Assembly: GCA_023053575.1 (NCBI GenBank)
Contig: JAKZAP010000012.1
Coordinates: 2,480,230-2,544,229 of the forward strand
Length of the DNA stretch: 64,000 bases
Source of the DNA: Branchinecta lynchi
Lineage: Eukaryota > Arthropoda > Branchiopoda > Anostraca > Branchinectidae
Direction of reading: 5' to 3'
Under the pieces are notes generated by a model that saw only the letters and a list, made by a program, of their open reading frames with translations, had not been told where the DNA came from and did not search any database. This document shows, piece after piece, positions 46,591 to 56,188 of the stretch. The position numbers were made by a program, and so were the translations under genes. Position 1 is the first letter of the stretch, and every line of letters begins with the position of its first letter.

Positions 46591-47189
46591 GGCCTCTCTG
46601 TTTAATAATTTAAAGCCCGTTTTCCCCTGGTTGGTACAGGGCCTATGGAAGCAGCCAAAGAAACCTTCATTTCAGACCGCTGTGGTCTCGTAATCGACGA
46701 GTTACAAGAACTCATGGTATTAAAGACCGATTGAGGCTGTCTTAGAGCGTCGTGCTCGATTTCTGGAATCCCCCCACCCTCTAAACAGCCTCTATCCAGC
46801 AATTAAACAATAGTTACAGAAATAATGTATATACAACAGTGTATAGTTTATTTTTCTCTCTTTTTTGAATTATGTATTGCCAAGTTAAAATTGTATCTGT
46901 CAAGTTCTGTTCTTTTTATTGGCAAACTTATGTATACAAAACTAACATAAAACCAACATATACAGTTAGAAAAATCTATTTATTAAACACAATCCCAAGG
47001 GCTCTATCGCCCGATGGTTGGGAAAAAACAATCTTTATAACAAAATCAAATAATTCACCAGGTGTTCTCGCGAGTAAAACCGACCTCCACATCACCACGC
47101 AACAAGATAAAACAAAAAATATAATAAATAAACAAATTCATCGAGAGCCAACACTAACATTTCATTTTATTAAACTATTATAATAAATA
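46591..47189. other. no gene recognised
   Basis: The 103-codon frame at 46872-47183 has no recognisable motif and lies in AT-rich DNA. I do not call it a gene. Confidence 0.3.
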
Positions 47190-47300
47190 ATGTTTACAAC
47201 GGATACGTCAGCTATGATTCTTTGTCAGCGATATTTCGGCCCTTCTTGGCAAGGGTCCTCGTCAGTTTCAAAGTCAGCTTGGGCTCAAAGAATATTTATT
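47190..47300 (-). mobile_element. Penelope-like repeat with hammerhead-like core, intact
   Basis: On the minus strand: CTGACGAG (47265-47258), stem-loop GGACCCTTGCCAAGAAGGGCC, GAAA, a stem III arm with GCT/AGC, then GTATC (cleavage-site-like, ends 47202). Its flank TTTCAAAGTCAGCTTGGGCT ends in CAAAGAATATTTA, as at 54.78 and 55.42 kb. Confidence 0.65.
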
Positions 47301-48540
47301 ATAATAAACAACTATATTCAAACCTTATTACTTTTTTTTCAATAAATCTATATTACTAAATGTATAATTCAATTTTGTATGTTGTCCATTGTTCCACTTT
47401 CTTTATTTCTTTTTTTTTTTATACTCCATCAGTGACATTTTATGTAAAGATGGGTAATACACATATTCATTCCTTCATTCATTGATCTGTGCATACTCCT
47501 TCAAAAAAGGAAGAAAAACTGAAAGATATTAAGAGGAAGAACAAGAAAGAAAAGAAAAGAAAAAAAAAACAACAGAATCTGGGAAACTATGTCGTCATGA
47601 AGTGAAGTCCAGTTGAAGAAACAAACGGCTTCTTTGTCATTTTCTAAATTCATTATAGTTTACTTGTTAATCCCGGCAACGACTATTGGGGGGGTGGGGG
47701 AGGGTTTGGTTTTCGGATTGAAGTTACCTGTCATGATGGTGAGTTAGTTGGTCAGAGAGTGAAAATGCGCTTGCTATAACCTGCAAGCTAATCCGCAAGG
47801 CAAGACTGAAGTCTGATAGTATTCCTAGTTGTATGCTAGTAGTATAGTGTTTTCTTGCTGGATCTTGATATCCTAGGTATCACTCAAGTTCGTGTTCCAC
47901 CCCACCTACCGTAGTAACTACGGACGACGTCACGGCTCCTGGCGTCAAGGCGTCGCAGATATCGTAGTTACCAGGCTCTCGTGCGTGTTACCGTCGGTTG
48001 ATAGTAAAATGGTCTAATAGTCACTATTGTAAGAAGGGTGGAGCACGCTCTCAATTCAAATTTACGCGAGTTGCTGTATGTACATATACTTCGAAGTAGG
48101 TTCTGTGTACCGCAGAAATAGATTTCCTGGAATAAATTCCTGTTGACGCCAGACAGTCTTTTTGGCGACCGACAACCAAATTTGTCAGAACTCGTAGAGA
48201 TGCGAAGCAGGCTTTACTGCATATGATGAGAGGGCGTGTGGAATCGCAAGTATCGGAACCGGGTTCGTTGGTTGAATCAATACAGGGACCCTGCCTTAGA
48301 ACAGGGATCCTGACTTAAAGAAGAAGAAGAAGAAACCCAAAAGAACAGGAGATCCTGACTGTGTCTTTTTAGTTGCGGCTGGTATTTTATGTATTTCCAA
48401 ATGGTTTTGAAGAGCTTTAAATCCTCCTTAGTTCAGATGAATTGAGCTATTTATGGTTTGCAATAAGACGTTAAAGCTTACTAAAAAATTTTTTTCATGA
48501 TATAATAGTGCATATGCACCCAATTCATATAATATATCCT
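47301..48540. other. no gene; CR1-like 3' end at 47400-47640
   Basis: 47460-47640 matches the A/G-rich 3' region at 2760-2880 (TTCAAAAAAGGAAGAAAAACTGAAAG, ATGTCGTCATGA). The rest, including the C/G-rich 47690-47705, is unassigned. Confidence 0.4.
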
Positions 48541-48748
48541 GCCGCTTGGCAGGCAAACTCGGCTCGGCCGGAAGAGCGCTAAAACAATCTGGATCCAAAG
48601 TCGAACAATGACGAACAGTTGGGATTGCCAAAGCTCATTATTCTTCTGGGGAGCTAGGGACAATATGAAAGGCAGAATAAGCACTAGGGGTTCTTTAATA
48701 TCTAACCGAATACGGCTGCGATACGACAGTCTAATTACCCATCACTTA

Positions 48749-50176
48749 AGCTGCGTTCGATCTGAGTCCTCCTTGTCTCGGCCCTGTCTTCTTGTGACTG
48801 CCTTGTCACGGTTTAAACCCGTTTTATTTATCCTTGTCGGGTAAATGACTCAGCGAACAAGCATCGCAAATAAAACGCAGTCGAGAAATCTACCCGAGAC
48901 AGGACCGAAACTTGTTCCGAGAGCATGTCATCATTCACGGCGTGCTGTATGACAGGGCACAGACAGTTGTCAGCTGACGGGACAAACAAGACCAAAGGTT
49001 TCGATGGGACCCCAAAAATTCAATATCTGATCCAGACAGCTGGGTCTTGTCTTAGCCAGATCCAGCCATCGCCAAACTCCTTGAACATTTTTACAATTAA
49101 ATTTCAGAAACAGATTAAGGCCAAGTAGCTAATCACCTGAGAAAACCAAGTTCAGATATGGATTCAGCATGTGTGTTTACCCCTATAAGTCATATCTGTT
49201 TTGACGAAAAAATCCTGCCACTTCTGCCAATTTCCCGGTTCCGGCAGAACTCCAGAACTACTTGTCCGGCGAAAAAAGAAAGCTCAAAGACGAAATCAGG
49301 GTATCTTCTTTTCCCAGTAATGAACATCTAATCAACTTCAAATAACAATTTAGCCTATAACAAATTTTCCAATTCCAGACGGATTCCGGTCGAACTATAT
49401 GTCCTGGTAAAATATGATTGTCACACAGGTACACAGCATCTCTTCTTACCCCTAAATCGCTTATCTGATCAACTAGAAATAAAACTTTAACTTCCAACAG
49501 TTTTCCGGTTTTGGCCGGATTCCGGGCGAACTACAAGTCCGGGTAGAAAATTATTTTCACATAAGTGTTCAGCATGTCTTCTTGCCCTAAATCGAACATC
49601 TAATCAACTCCAAATAAAACTTTTAATTCTGACAAATTTTCCGGTTTGGGCCGGATTCCAGGCGAAATACTTGTCCGTCGAGAAAATAGTTTTCACCATC
49701 TAATCAACTTCAAATAAAACTTTTACTTTCAACAAACTTTCCGGCTTTGGCCGGATTCCGGACGAACTAATTGTCCGATGACAAAATGGTTTTCACCATC
49801 CTGTTCAGCATGTCTTCTTACCCCATAATCGACTATCACATTAGCTGTTTCAAAATATTTTGTTTGCCCCGTAATTTGAACCCCCTCCCCCACCCTTAAA
49901 TGTAGGGCTACAAAGCCCATCTACTGACTTGACTGGTCCGACGACCCAACGAATCCTCACACCAAGTTTCATCAAAATATCTCATTCCCTTCGAGAGTTA
50001 TCGTGCTTACAGACGGACGGAGAGACGGACGGACGGACGGACAACTTTTGCGATGTCATAGGTATCCCTCCACTTACGTTTTGGGATCCCAATAAAACGG
50101 CATCAAGCGGACAAGACAGTTAAATAAAACGGAATTTTTCTGACAGGACCGGGACAAGGCTAAATCGAACGCGGCT
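48749..50176. mobile_element. Harbinger-like TIR element split by family A copy 4
   Basis: The left end AGCTGCGTTCGATCTGAGTC and right end (inverted) AGCCGCGTTCGATTTAGCC form TIRs that extend with CCTTGTC..GG.CCTGTC for ~37 bp. TTA (48746-48748 and 50177-50179) is a 3-bp target duplication, the hallmark of PIF/Harbinger. Without the nested element it is only ~320 bp, a MITE. The insertion site is the dispersed segment found intact at 34565 and 42855. Confidence 0.65.
48985..50092 (-). mobile_element. Helentron-like family A, copy 4 (nested)
   Basis: Inverted copy: AACAAGACCAAAGGTTTCGA TGGGACCCC start, subrepeats with CCGGATTCCGG, then the (CGGA)n microsatellite and the hairpin TTTTGGGATCCCAA at the end. 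It sits inside the Harbinger-like element, so it is younger than that element. Confidence 0.8.
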
Positions 50177-50179
50177 TTA

Positions 50180-50887
50180 TTCACTTAAATGCGCTTCACG
50201 ACCCGATAAACCTGCGATACCTTGTTGCTCTGCTATTCATATATTCGGTTTTCATCGAAAGACCTTTTTTTTTGGCTTTGTTGTATCTCTGCGTGCTTGT
50301 ACCTCTATGCTTGAAATACTGAAAATGCGTGTCTTTTTTAATTCAAATTCTCCGCGTGCGGTGAACTGAAGCCGCTACTGAAGCCGAAAGTGAAAAAATA
50401 ACTAGAAAAACAGTTCATTGTATTCAAATATAAGATATAATATTAACCTGGCTTCTCAGTAACGATCTTCGAATTACCCCCCCCCCCCCCAACCCTCACA
50501 CAGGAAAATGTATTTTTCGGTGTGCCAGACATCGCTATGAAGGGGATCTTCTTGTTTTATTTCTCTTGTTGACAATATTCTGTTTTTTGTTGTCCACCAT
50601 CCGTGAAAGTGGCTATGATCCATCTTGCTTGCTCAGCGAGAGTGGTATTCCAAGAAATCGGAATTCAGCACGTCTACTTTGAGATGAAAACGTGTGTTGT
50701 TACGAAAATGTACGATGGGCTGGGAGGGGGGGGGGAGAACCGCTCAGTTGTTTTGGCTTAGGTCCGAGGGAACTATTGCTGGTTATCTCAAGAAGCTCGG
50801 CTAAACCTGCTTGGTAAATGATCAGCGGGAAGAAATTTGGTAGAGAAGAGAGAATAATTAGCGTTTCTATCTCGTTTTTTTCTTCCT
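50180..50887. other. no gene recognised
   Basis: C13 run near 50478 and G10 run near 50727. No coding region. Confidence 0.3.
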
Positions 50888-51823
50888 CTTTTGGAATCCC
50901 GAAACGTAAGTTGAGGGATGCCTTTGACTTCAAAAAGTTGTCCGTCTGCCAGCACGATAACTCTCGAACGGAATTATATACTTTGATGAAGTGACGACTC
51001 TTCACGTCAAGGGAGAGGTCGAGTTCGTAGATGGGCTCTGTAGCTCAGCATTTAGGGGCGGGGGAGGGGGTTAAAATTAGGGGCGAACATTTTGTTTTAA
51101 CAGATAACGAGATAGCCGATATATGGGCAAGAAAACAAATGGAATACGAATATGAAAACCGTTTTCTCGCCGGACAATTAGTCCGCCCGGAATCCGGCCC
51201 AAACCGGAAAGTTTGTTAGAAGTCAAAGTTTTATTTAAACTTGATCGATTGAAGGGTAAGAAGACACGCTGAAAGTTTATATGAAAATCGTTTTCTAGTC
51301 GTGCAAGTAGTTCGCGCGGAATCTGGTCGAAACCAGAAAAATTGTTGATGTCCGATTTAGGGATGACATGCTGAATCCGCATTTGACAATTATTTTCTAC
51401 CCGGACATACGTTCGCCCGGTATCCGTCTGAAACCGGAAAATTTGTGAAAAGTTAAGGTTTTATCTGGCGTTGATTAGATATTGATATATCTAAGGGGAA
51501 TTAGTTTTTAGCTTTAGTTTTTACAAGACAAGTAGTTCACCCAGAATCCAGTCGAAAGCGGAGATTTGACAGAAGTAAGGCAGGAAGATTTGATGAATTG
51601 CGTCAAAGTAGATATGACGTATATTTTAGGGGTAAGTTCACAAATGCTGAATCCATACCTGAACTTGGTTTTCTCAGATGATTAGCCATTGGCTTTTTTT
51701 CTGTTTCTAATTCCTAATAATAAAAATGTACAAGGAGTCTGGCGAAGACCGGATATCTACAAGACCCATTTGTCTGAATCAAATATTAAAGTTTGGGATC
51801 CCATCGAACCCTTTGGTCTTGTT
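50888..51823 (+). mobile_element. Helentron-like family A, copy 5 (diverged)
   Basis: TTTTGGAATCCCGAAACGTA start, a minimal microsatellite (TTGTCCGTCTGCC), CGATAACTCTCGAA, fewer subrepeats, and end GTTTGGGATCCCATCGAACC then GGTCTTGTT. It is the most diverged full copy and has the shortest microsatellite. Confidence 0.75.
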
Positions 51824-51962
51824 TTCTACTTTTTCGACTGTGAAATCTCCTGCGTTTCGGACGCGTTATGTTTTATAGAGTTGAAGTTATGATTTAGGTC
51901 TCAAGACAAACTGTTTTTAGTTCCTGAGCATTATTTCGGAGAAAAAAAAAAACAGAATATGC

Positions 51963-53438
51963 TTTTTGGGATCCCAAAACCTAAATGGAGGGATACCTAT
52001 GACTTAGGAAAAATTATGCGTCCGTCTGTCTCTCCTTCCTTCCGTCCGTCTCTCCTTCCGTCCGTCCGTCTGTCCTTCCTTCCGTCCGTCTGTCCTTCCG
52101 TCCGTCCGTCTGTCCTTCCGTCCGTCCGTCTGTCCTTCCGTCCGTCCGTCTGTCCTTCCGTCCGTCCGTCTGTCCTTCCGTCCGTCCGTCTGTCCTTCCG
52201 TCCGTCCGTCTGTCCTTCCGTCCGTCCGTCTGTCCTTCCGTCCGTCCGTCTGTCCTTCCGTCCGTCCGTCTGTCCTTCCGTCCGTCCGTCTGTCCTTCCG
52301 TCCGTCCGTCTGTCCTTCCGTCCGTCTGTCCTTCCGTCCGTCTGTCCTTCCGTCCGTCCGTCTGTCCTTCCGTCCGTCTGTCCTTCCGTCCGTCCGTCTG
52401 TCCTTCCGTCCGTCCGTCTGTCCTTCCGTCCGTCCGTCTGTCCTTCCGTCCGTCCGTCTGTCCTTCCGTCCGTCCGTCTGTCCTTCCGTCTGTCCCTCCG
52501 TCCGTCCGTCTGTCCTTCTGTCCGTCCATCTGTCCTTCCGTCCGTCCGTCTGTCCTTCCGTCCGTCCGTCCGTCTGCCCTTCCGCCCGTCCGTCTGTCCT
52601 TCCGACCGTCCATCTGTCCTTCCGACCGTCCATCTGTCAGCACGATAACTCTTAAAGGGAATGAGATATTTCATGAAACTTGGTGGGAGGATTCTTTGGG
52701 TCAAGGCCCTTGACTCAAGGGACAGGGCTAGTTCGAAGATGGGCTATGTAGCCCTGCAATTAGGGGTGGGTGGGTGGGTGGGGGGTGTATTAAGGGACGA
52801 ACACAACATTTTTTAACAGCTTTTGAGATAGTCGATTTAGGGGTAAGAAGACATGCTGAACACGTACATGAAAATCGGCCGGACAAGTAGTTCGCCCAGG
52901 ATCCGGCCAAAACCGGAAAATCTGTTAAAAGTAAAAATTTTATTTGAAGTTGATTGGATGTTCTGTGTAGGGGCAAGAAGACATGCCGAGTCCGTATATG
53001 ACAACCATTTTCTATCCTGACATAGTTCGCCAGGAATTCGGCTGAAACAGGAAAATTTGTTTTCAGTAAAAGTTTTATCAGAAGTAGATTAGATGTCCGG
53101 TGTAGTCGTAAGGAGGCAGGCTGATTACGTATATGAAAATTATTTTCTCGCTTTAGTTTTAGCTTTAGTTTTTTTGCCGGACAAATAGTTGACCCGGAGT
53201 ACAGCCGGAATGGAAATTTGGCATAAGTTTTGATCAATTTCGCAATTATGAATTTGGATTCATGCTGAATCCAAATCTGAACTTGTTTTTTAAGACCAAT
53301 AGCCATTGGCCATAACCTGTTTCTAAATTTAATAGCAAAAAAGTTAAAGGGAGTCTGGTGAAGACCAAACCGGACGGAAAATAATCCCAACTATCCAGAC
53401 TAAATATTAAATTTTGCTTCGAACCCTTTCGTCTTGTT
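51963..53438 (+). mobile_element. Helentron-like family A, copy 6, with expanded microsatellite
   Basis: TTTTTGGGATCCCAAAACCT start. The usual short CCGT run is replaced by a ~610-bp array (below), followed by AGCACGATAACTCTTAAA, GATATTTCATGAAACTTGG and several subrepeats. The right end is degraded (TTTTGCTTCGAACCC then GTCTTGTT). A Penelope-like repeat abuts it at 53439. Confidence 0.8.
52020..52640 (+). repeat. 20-bp minisatellite/microsatellite array (TCCGTCCGTCTGTCCTTCCG)n
   Basis: About 30 units of a 20-bp compound repeat of CCGT, CTGT and CCTT tetranucleotides, nearly perfect between 52080 and 52320 and decaying at both edges. Long ORFs on both strands (PSVRPS- or TDGRTDGR-type) are artefacts because the unit lacks stops. 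Confidence 0.95.
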
Positions 53439-53640
53439 TGACGGTGCAAGACGGATAAGTCAGCTACATTTTATTAGAGCTATATTTCGGCCCTTCTTTG
53501 CAAAGGTCCTCTTCTGGCTCAGGTCAAGCCGGAAAACGAACTTGTGGAAAAACGATTAAAAATTCTTCCTTAAATATTTGATTTTGTGACATCGTCTCTG
53601 AAAATTGTTTGGAGTTAAAGCTGGTGCTGTGAATCCATTA
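53439..53640 (-). mobile_element. Penelope-like repeat, core mutated
   Basis: GACGGTGCAAGACGGATAAG, TCAGCTACATTTTATTAGAG CTATATTTCGG and CCCTTCTTTGCAAAGGTCC CTTCTGG follow in order, then a body (CTTCCTTAAATATTTGATTTTG, GTTTGGAGTTAAAGCTGGTG). The minus-strand core reads CAGAAGAG instead of CUGANGAG, so the ribozyme-like core is inactive by inspection. GAAA and stem II are present. Confidence 0.6.
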
Positions 53641-54116
53641 TGGACACGGCTGCTATCGTCAGATAAAATTTGCAGTCAGCTTGGGCTGAAGGAATATCTA
53701 ATCTACCTCTCGTCTTGTTTCTTCGGGATCTTCGGACGTTTCATAGAGCTGTCAAGTAACCTAACAATGAGACCTGTGTCCCTAATGTATCCTTTTTTAG
53801 TTTTACTGCCCATTTGCTCTTGATGTTCAGCTCATTGTAGAATTTGCATTACTTTCAGAATTGCCTGTGGCATAAAATTATACAATAGATAAGAGGATTC
53901 TGGTGTTTAGAACCATTGGCATAATGAAATTGCGTCCTAAAGCTGAAGGGTTTTAATGGGATTGGAAGGCTGAAATGTATGCAAGCTTTGGTATTTTTTG
54001 TTTACTACCGTAAGAAATCAGACTCAATTCTTGCGCTGAAGCGTAAGCAAATAATGTGAGTCGTGAATATAGAAAATCTGTGGAATGCAAGAATAGGATT
54101 CAGATTATAAAGTTGG
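53641..54116. other. no gene; one 3'-end repeat fragment
   Basis: 53658-53700 carries TTTGCAGTCAGCTTGGGCTG then AAGGAATATCTAATC, the 3' end of the same Penelope-like family, plus-oriented. The remainder is unassigned. Confidence 0.4.
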
Positions 54117-54360
54117 ATGTTCCTTCAGCCCAATCTGACTGCGAATCATGTTTGACGGTGCAAAACGGATAAGTCAGCTACGTTTTATTAGAGCTATGTA
54201 TCGGCCCTTCTTGGTAAGGGCCCTCTTAAGGCTCAAGCCGCTCAAGCTGGATACTGAAGTTGTGAAAAACAGTTAAAGATTCTTCATTAAATATCCGATT
54301 TTGTGAACTTCTTCTTTGAAAATTGGTTGGAGTTAAAGCTGGTCCTGTGATTTAACTAAA
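54117..54360 (-). mobile_element. Penelope-like repeat, ~240 bp
   Basis: From TTGGATGTTCCTTCAGCCCA (the inverted 3' end) through GTTTGACGGTGCAAAACGGA, the altered ribozyme-like core (CTTAAGAG..GATA), to the body ending GGTTGGAGTTAAAGCTGGTC CTGTGATTT. The body end is repeated inverted at 55595-55630, beyond the TIR element at 54386-55475. Confidence 0.6.
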
Positions 54361-54453
54361 ATCGCCCATACTTACCACCGACAAGTAGGGGAGCTCGGGG
54401 TTGGATCGGACATGGGGTTGGCCTGGACACCCGCAAAGCAACTATTAACCGTT

Positions 54454-54802
54454 TATTCAACCAATGTTTACAACGGATACGTCAGCTATGATTTTTCATC
54501 AGCGATATTTCGGCCCTTCTTGGCAAGGGTCCTCGTCAGGCTGTCAATCTTCTGGTTCAACTTCGGGGAAGGTAACAAACCTGTAAACAGACCTGTAACC
54601 TTACAGGTTTGTTTCCTTCCCCGAAGTTAATTACAGGTTTGTTTCCTTCCCCGAAGTTGAACCAGAAGATTGACAGCCTGACGAGGACCCTTGCCAAGAA
54701 GGGCCGAAATATCGCTGATGAAAAATCATAGCTGACGTATCCGTTGTAGACATTGTTTGAATAAATGTTTCAAAGTCAGCTTGGGCTCAAAGAATATTTA
54801 AT
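54454..54802. mobile_element. head-to-head Penelope-like dimer with two hammerhead-like cores
   Basis: The 11-bp duplication TATTAACCGTT (54443-54453; 54803-54813) bounds a palindromic unit. The left arm carries the core on the minus strand (54476-54539) and the right arm on the plus strand (54678-54741). The centre holds inverted and direct copies of GTTTGTTTCCTTCCCCGAAGT. The plus copy reads CTGACGAG, GGACCCTTGCCAAGAAGGGCC-type stem II, CGAAA, stem III arms and GTATC. Variable-length target duplications and inverted partial dimers are known for Penelope-like pseudo-LTRs, which is why I favour that class. Confidence 0.65.
54678..54741 (+). ncRNA. hammerhead-ribozyme-like motif
   Basis: Core box CUGACGA (54678-54684), then stem II GG(A)CCCUU / AAGGGCC closed by GCCAAG, then GAAA, then a stem III helix (GCU/AGC plus AUGA/UCAU with loop AAAA), then AUC as the candidate cleavage triplet (ends 54741). 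N7 varies between copies (C or A) while the fixed core bases are kept. Stem I is not obviously paired directly next to the core. Flanking inverted text (CTTTGAGCCCAAGCTGAC / GTCAGCTTGGGCTCAAAG) can pair only with an unpaired insert. Activity is unproven. Confidence 0.5.
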
Positions 54803-55323
54803 TATTAACCGTTGTCACTAAAATCTGAAAAAAATACATAACATCTGCCTTGTAGTGTCTCATCTTTCTGTAGAATCTTTAATGACATAAGTTTGAAATT
54901 ACCAGACCCTGGAATTGCTAGGTGAACTGAAGAAGGATTTTCATTTTAATGCAACTTCGGCTATTGAAACATGTATTGTCTTTAGTTTTGTATATACTTT
55001 TAAGGTGCTATATTATCATTTCCACTTTTTAAAATGGTGCTATTTTATCTTTTCCCCTTTTTAAAATGTTCACTCGATTAAAAAATTGTATATTAAAATA
55101 ATGTCCGAACCAACCCGGGTCCTGTCCAAATCAACCCCATGGGTAAGGGGTTGGTTCGAACAAATTGAAAAACAGAAAAAAATATTTACTAAACAACCTG
55201 ATGTAGAATTTTTTTTTAGAAAATTACCAGCTATTCCCAGACATTCTACAAATTTGACAACAAAAACGATGTAAATCCGCCAAAAAATGGCGGCCTAGCA
55301 AGAAAAGGAAAATTAGTGTCCGG

Positions 55324-55445
55324 ACAATGTTTACAACGGATACGTCAGCTATGATTTTAAATGATTTTAAAATCATAGCTGACGTATCCGTTGTAAACAT
55401 TGTTTGAATAAATGTTTCAAAGTCAGCTTGGGCTCAAAGAATATC
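55324..55445. mobile_element. minimal palindromic Penelope-like insertion
   Basis: The 10-bp duplication TAGTGTCCGG (55314-55323; 55446-55455) bounds a 122-bp unit. Inverted arms ACAACGGATACGTCAGCTAT and ATAGCTGACGTATCCGTTGT meet directly, deleting the ribozyme-like core, and are followed by the family 3' end (GTCAGCTTGGGCTCAAAG AATAT). Confidence 0.7.
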
Positions 55446-55475
55446 TAGTGTCCGGGTTAACCCCGAGCTCCCCTA

Positions 55476-55932
55476 CCCATCTTAGCTGGAAAGAAGAACA
55501 AGGGACAGGTGACTCCTAAACCAAAATGCAGAATAATCTCTACCCTGTTGACGACTCAAGCAAACAGCAAACACAGCAGCCATATCTAGAATGAAATCAC
55601 AGGCCTAGCTTTAACTCCAACCAATATACACTTTGAGGAGTCTAAGAACGCCGATTCTACCCGACCCAACCCCCATTAAAATAACCCCTAATTATTTAAA
55701 ATTTCCCAATTTTAACATATTATTTATCAAATTAACCCCCTTATAAAAAAATTGATTTTCCTAATTTAAAAATCAAGGCCCCCAGAAATGAAAATGTTAC
55801 CCTTTTATCTCAAATAAACTATTGATATATATATGCTATACAAAAATAACGGTATCCTATACACTACTACCGAGTAAACAGTTCTAAATCCACATATGTT
55901 TCTTTGTTCTTGTTTTCCCGTACGATCGGTTG
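55476..55932. other. flank of the virus-like element
   Basis: 55595-55630 carries the inverted end of a Penelope-like repeat (CCAACCAATATACAC side). The remainder is AT-rich and may contain the outermost part of the left TIR, which has no counterpart on the right because that side is cut at 63231. Confidence 0.35.
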
Positions 55933-56188
55933 CAAAACTAAATTTTTCTTTAAAAGCAACTCGTTAGCAATAGTATTATATTACAAATCACATGGTTTGT
56001 CATTATGATTAATGACTACAACCAACTTATCACCGTATTTTGTTTTAGCAATTCTCATTTTATATACATTGTATTTCTATCCTAATACCAACGATTCTTT
56101 TTTGATTATCTCATTGTATTTGTTTATTCTTATTGTATTCAAGACTTCCTTTGTGGACTCCATTTATTAGCGGATGATTATATTAAAT
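55933..56188 (-). repeat. left terminal inverted repeat
   Basis: The reverse complement of 62962-63231 with scattered differences and a ~14-bp indel. It carries the small ORF in minus orientation, starting at ATG 56165 (MESTKEVLNT), but a TAG interrupts it after SLVLG, so this copy is broken. Confidence 0.85.

Larger units (their letters stand above)
54386..55475. mobile_element. TIR element with TAGGGGAGCTCGGGGTT ends, hosting two repeat insertions
   Basis: TAGGGGAGCTCGGGGTT (54386-54402) is repeated exactly inverted at 55459-55475. Related text (GGACATGGGGTTGG; CCAACCCGGGTCCTG near 55110; TTAACCCGGAC) lies inside. After removing the two Penelope-like insertions (54454-54802 and 55324-55445) the element is ~600 bp. 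The short frame at 55086-55274 shows no known motif. Its transposase class is unknown. Confidence 0.6.

Noticed and set aside
46872..47183. 103-codon plus-strand frame
   Set aside because: No recognisable motif or coding bias in AT-rich DNA, and it overlaps the edge of a Penelope-like repeat.
51963..52640. CRISPR-like regular repeats
   Set aside because: The repeat is continuous with no unique spacers, and the genome is eukaryotic.
51959..52704. Long open frames on both strands (200+ codons, PSVRPS or TDGRTDGR repeats)
   Set aside because: The 20-bp repeat unit has no stop in several frames on either strand. They are low-complexity artefacts of a microsatellite.
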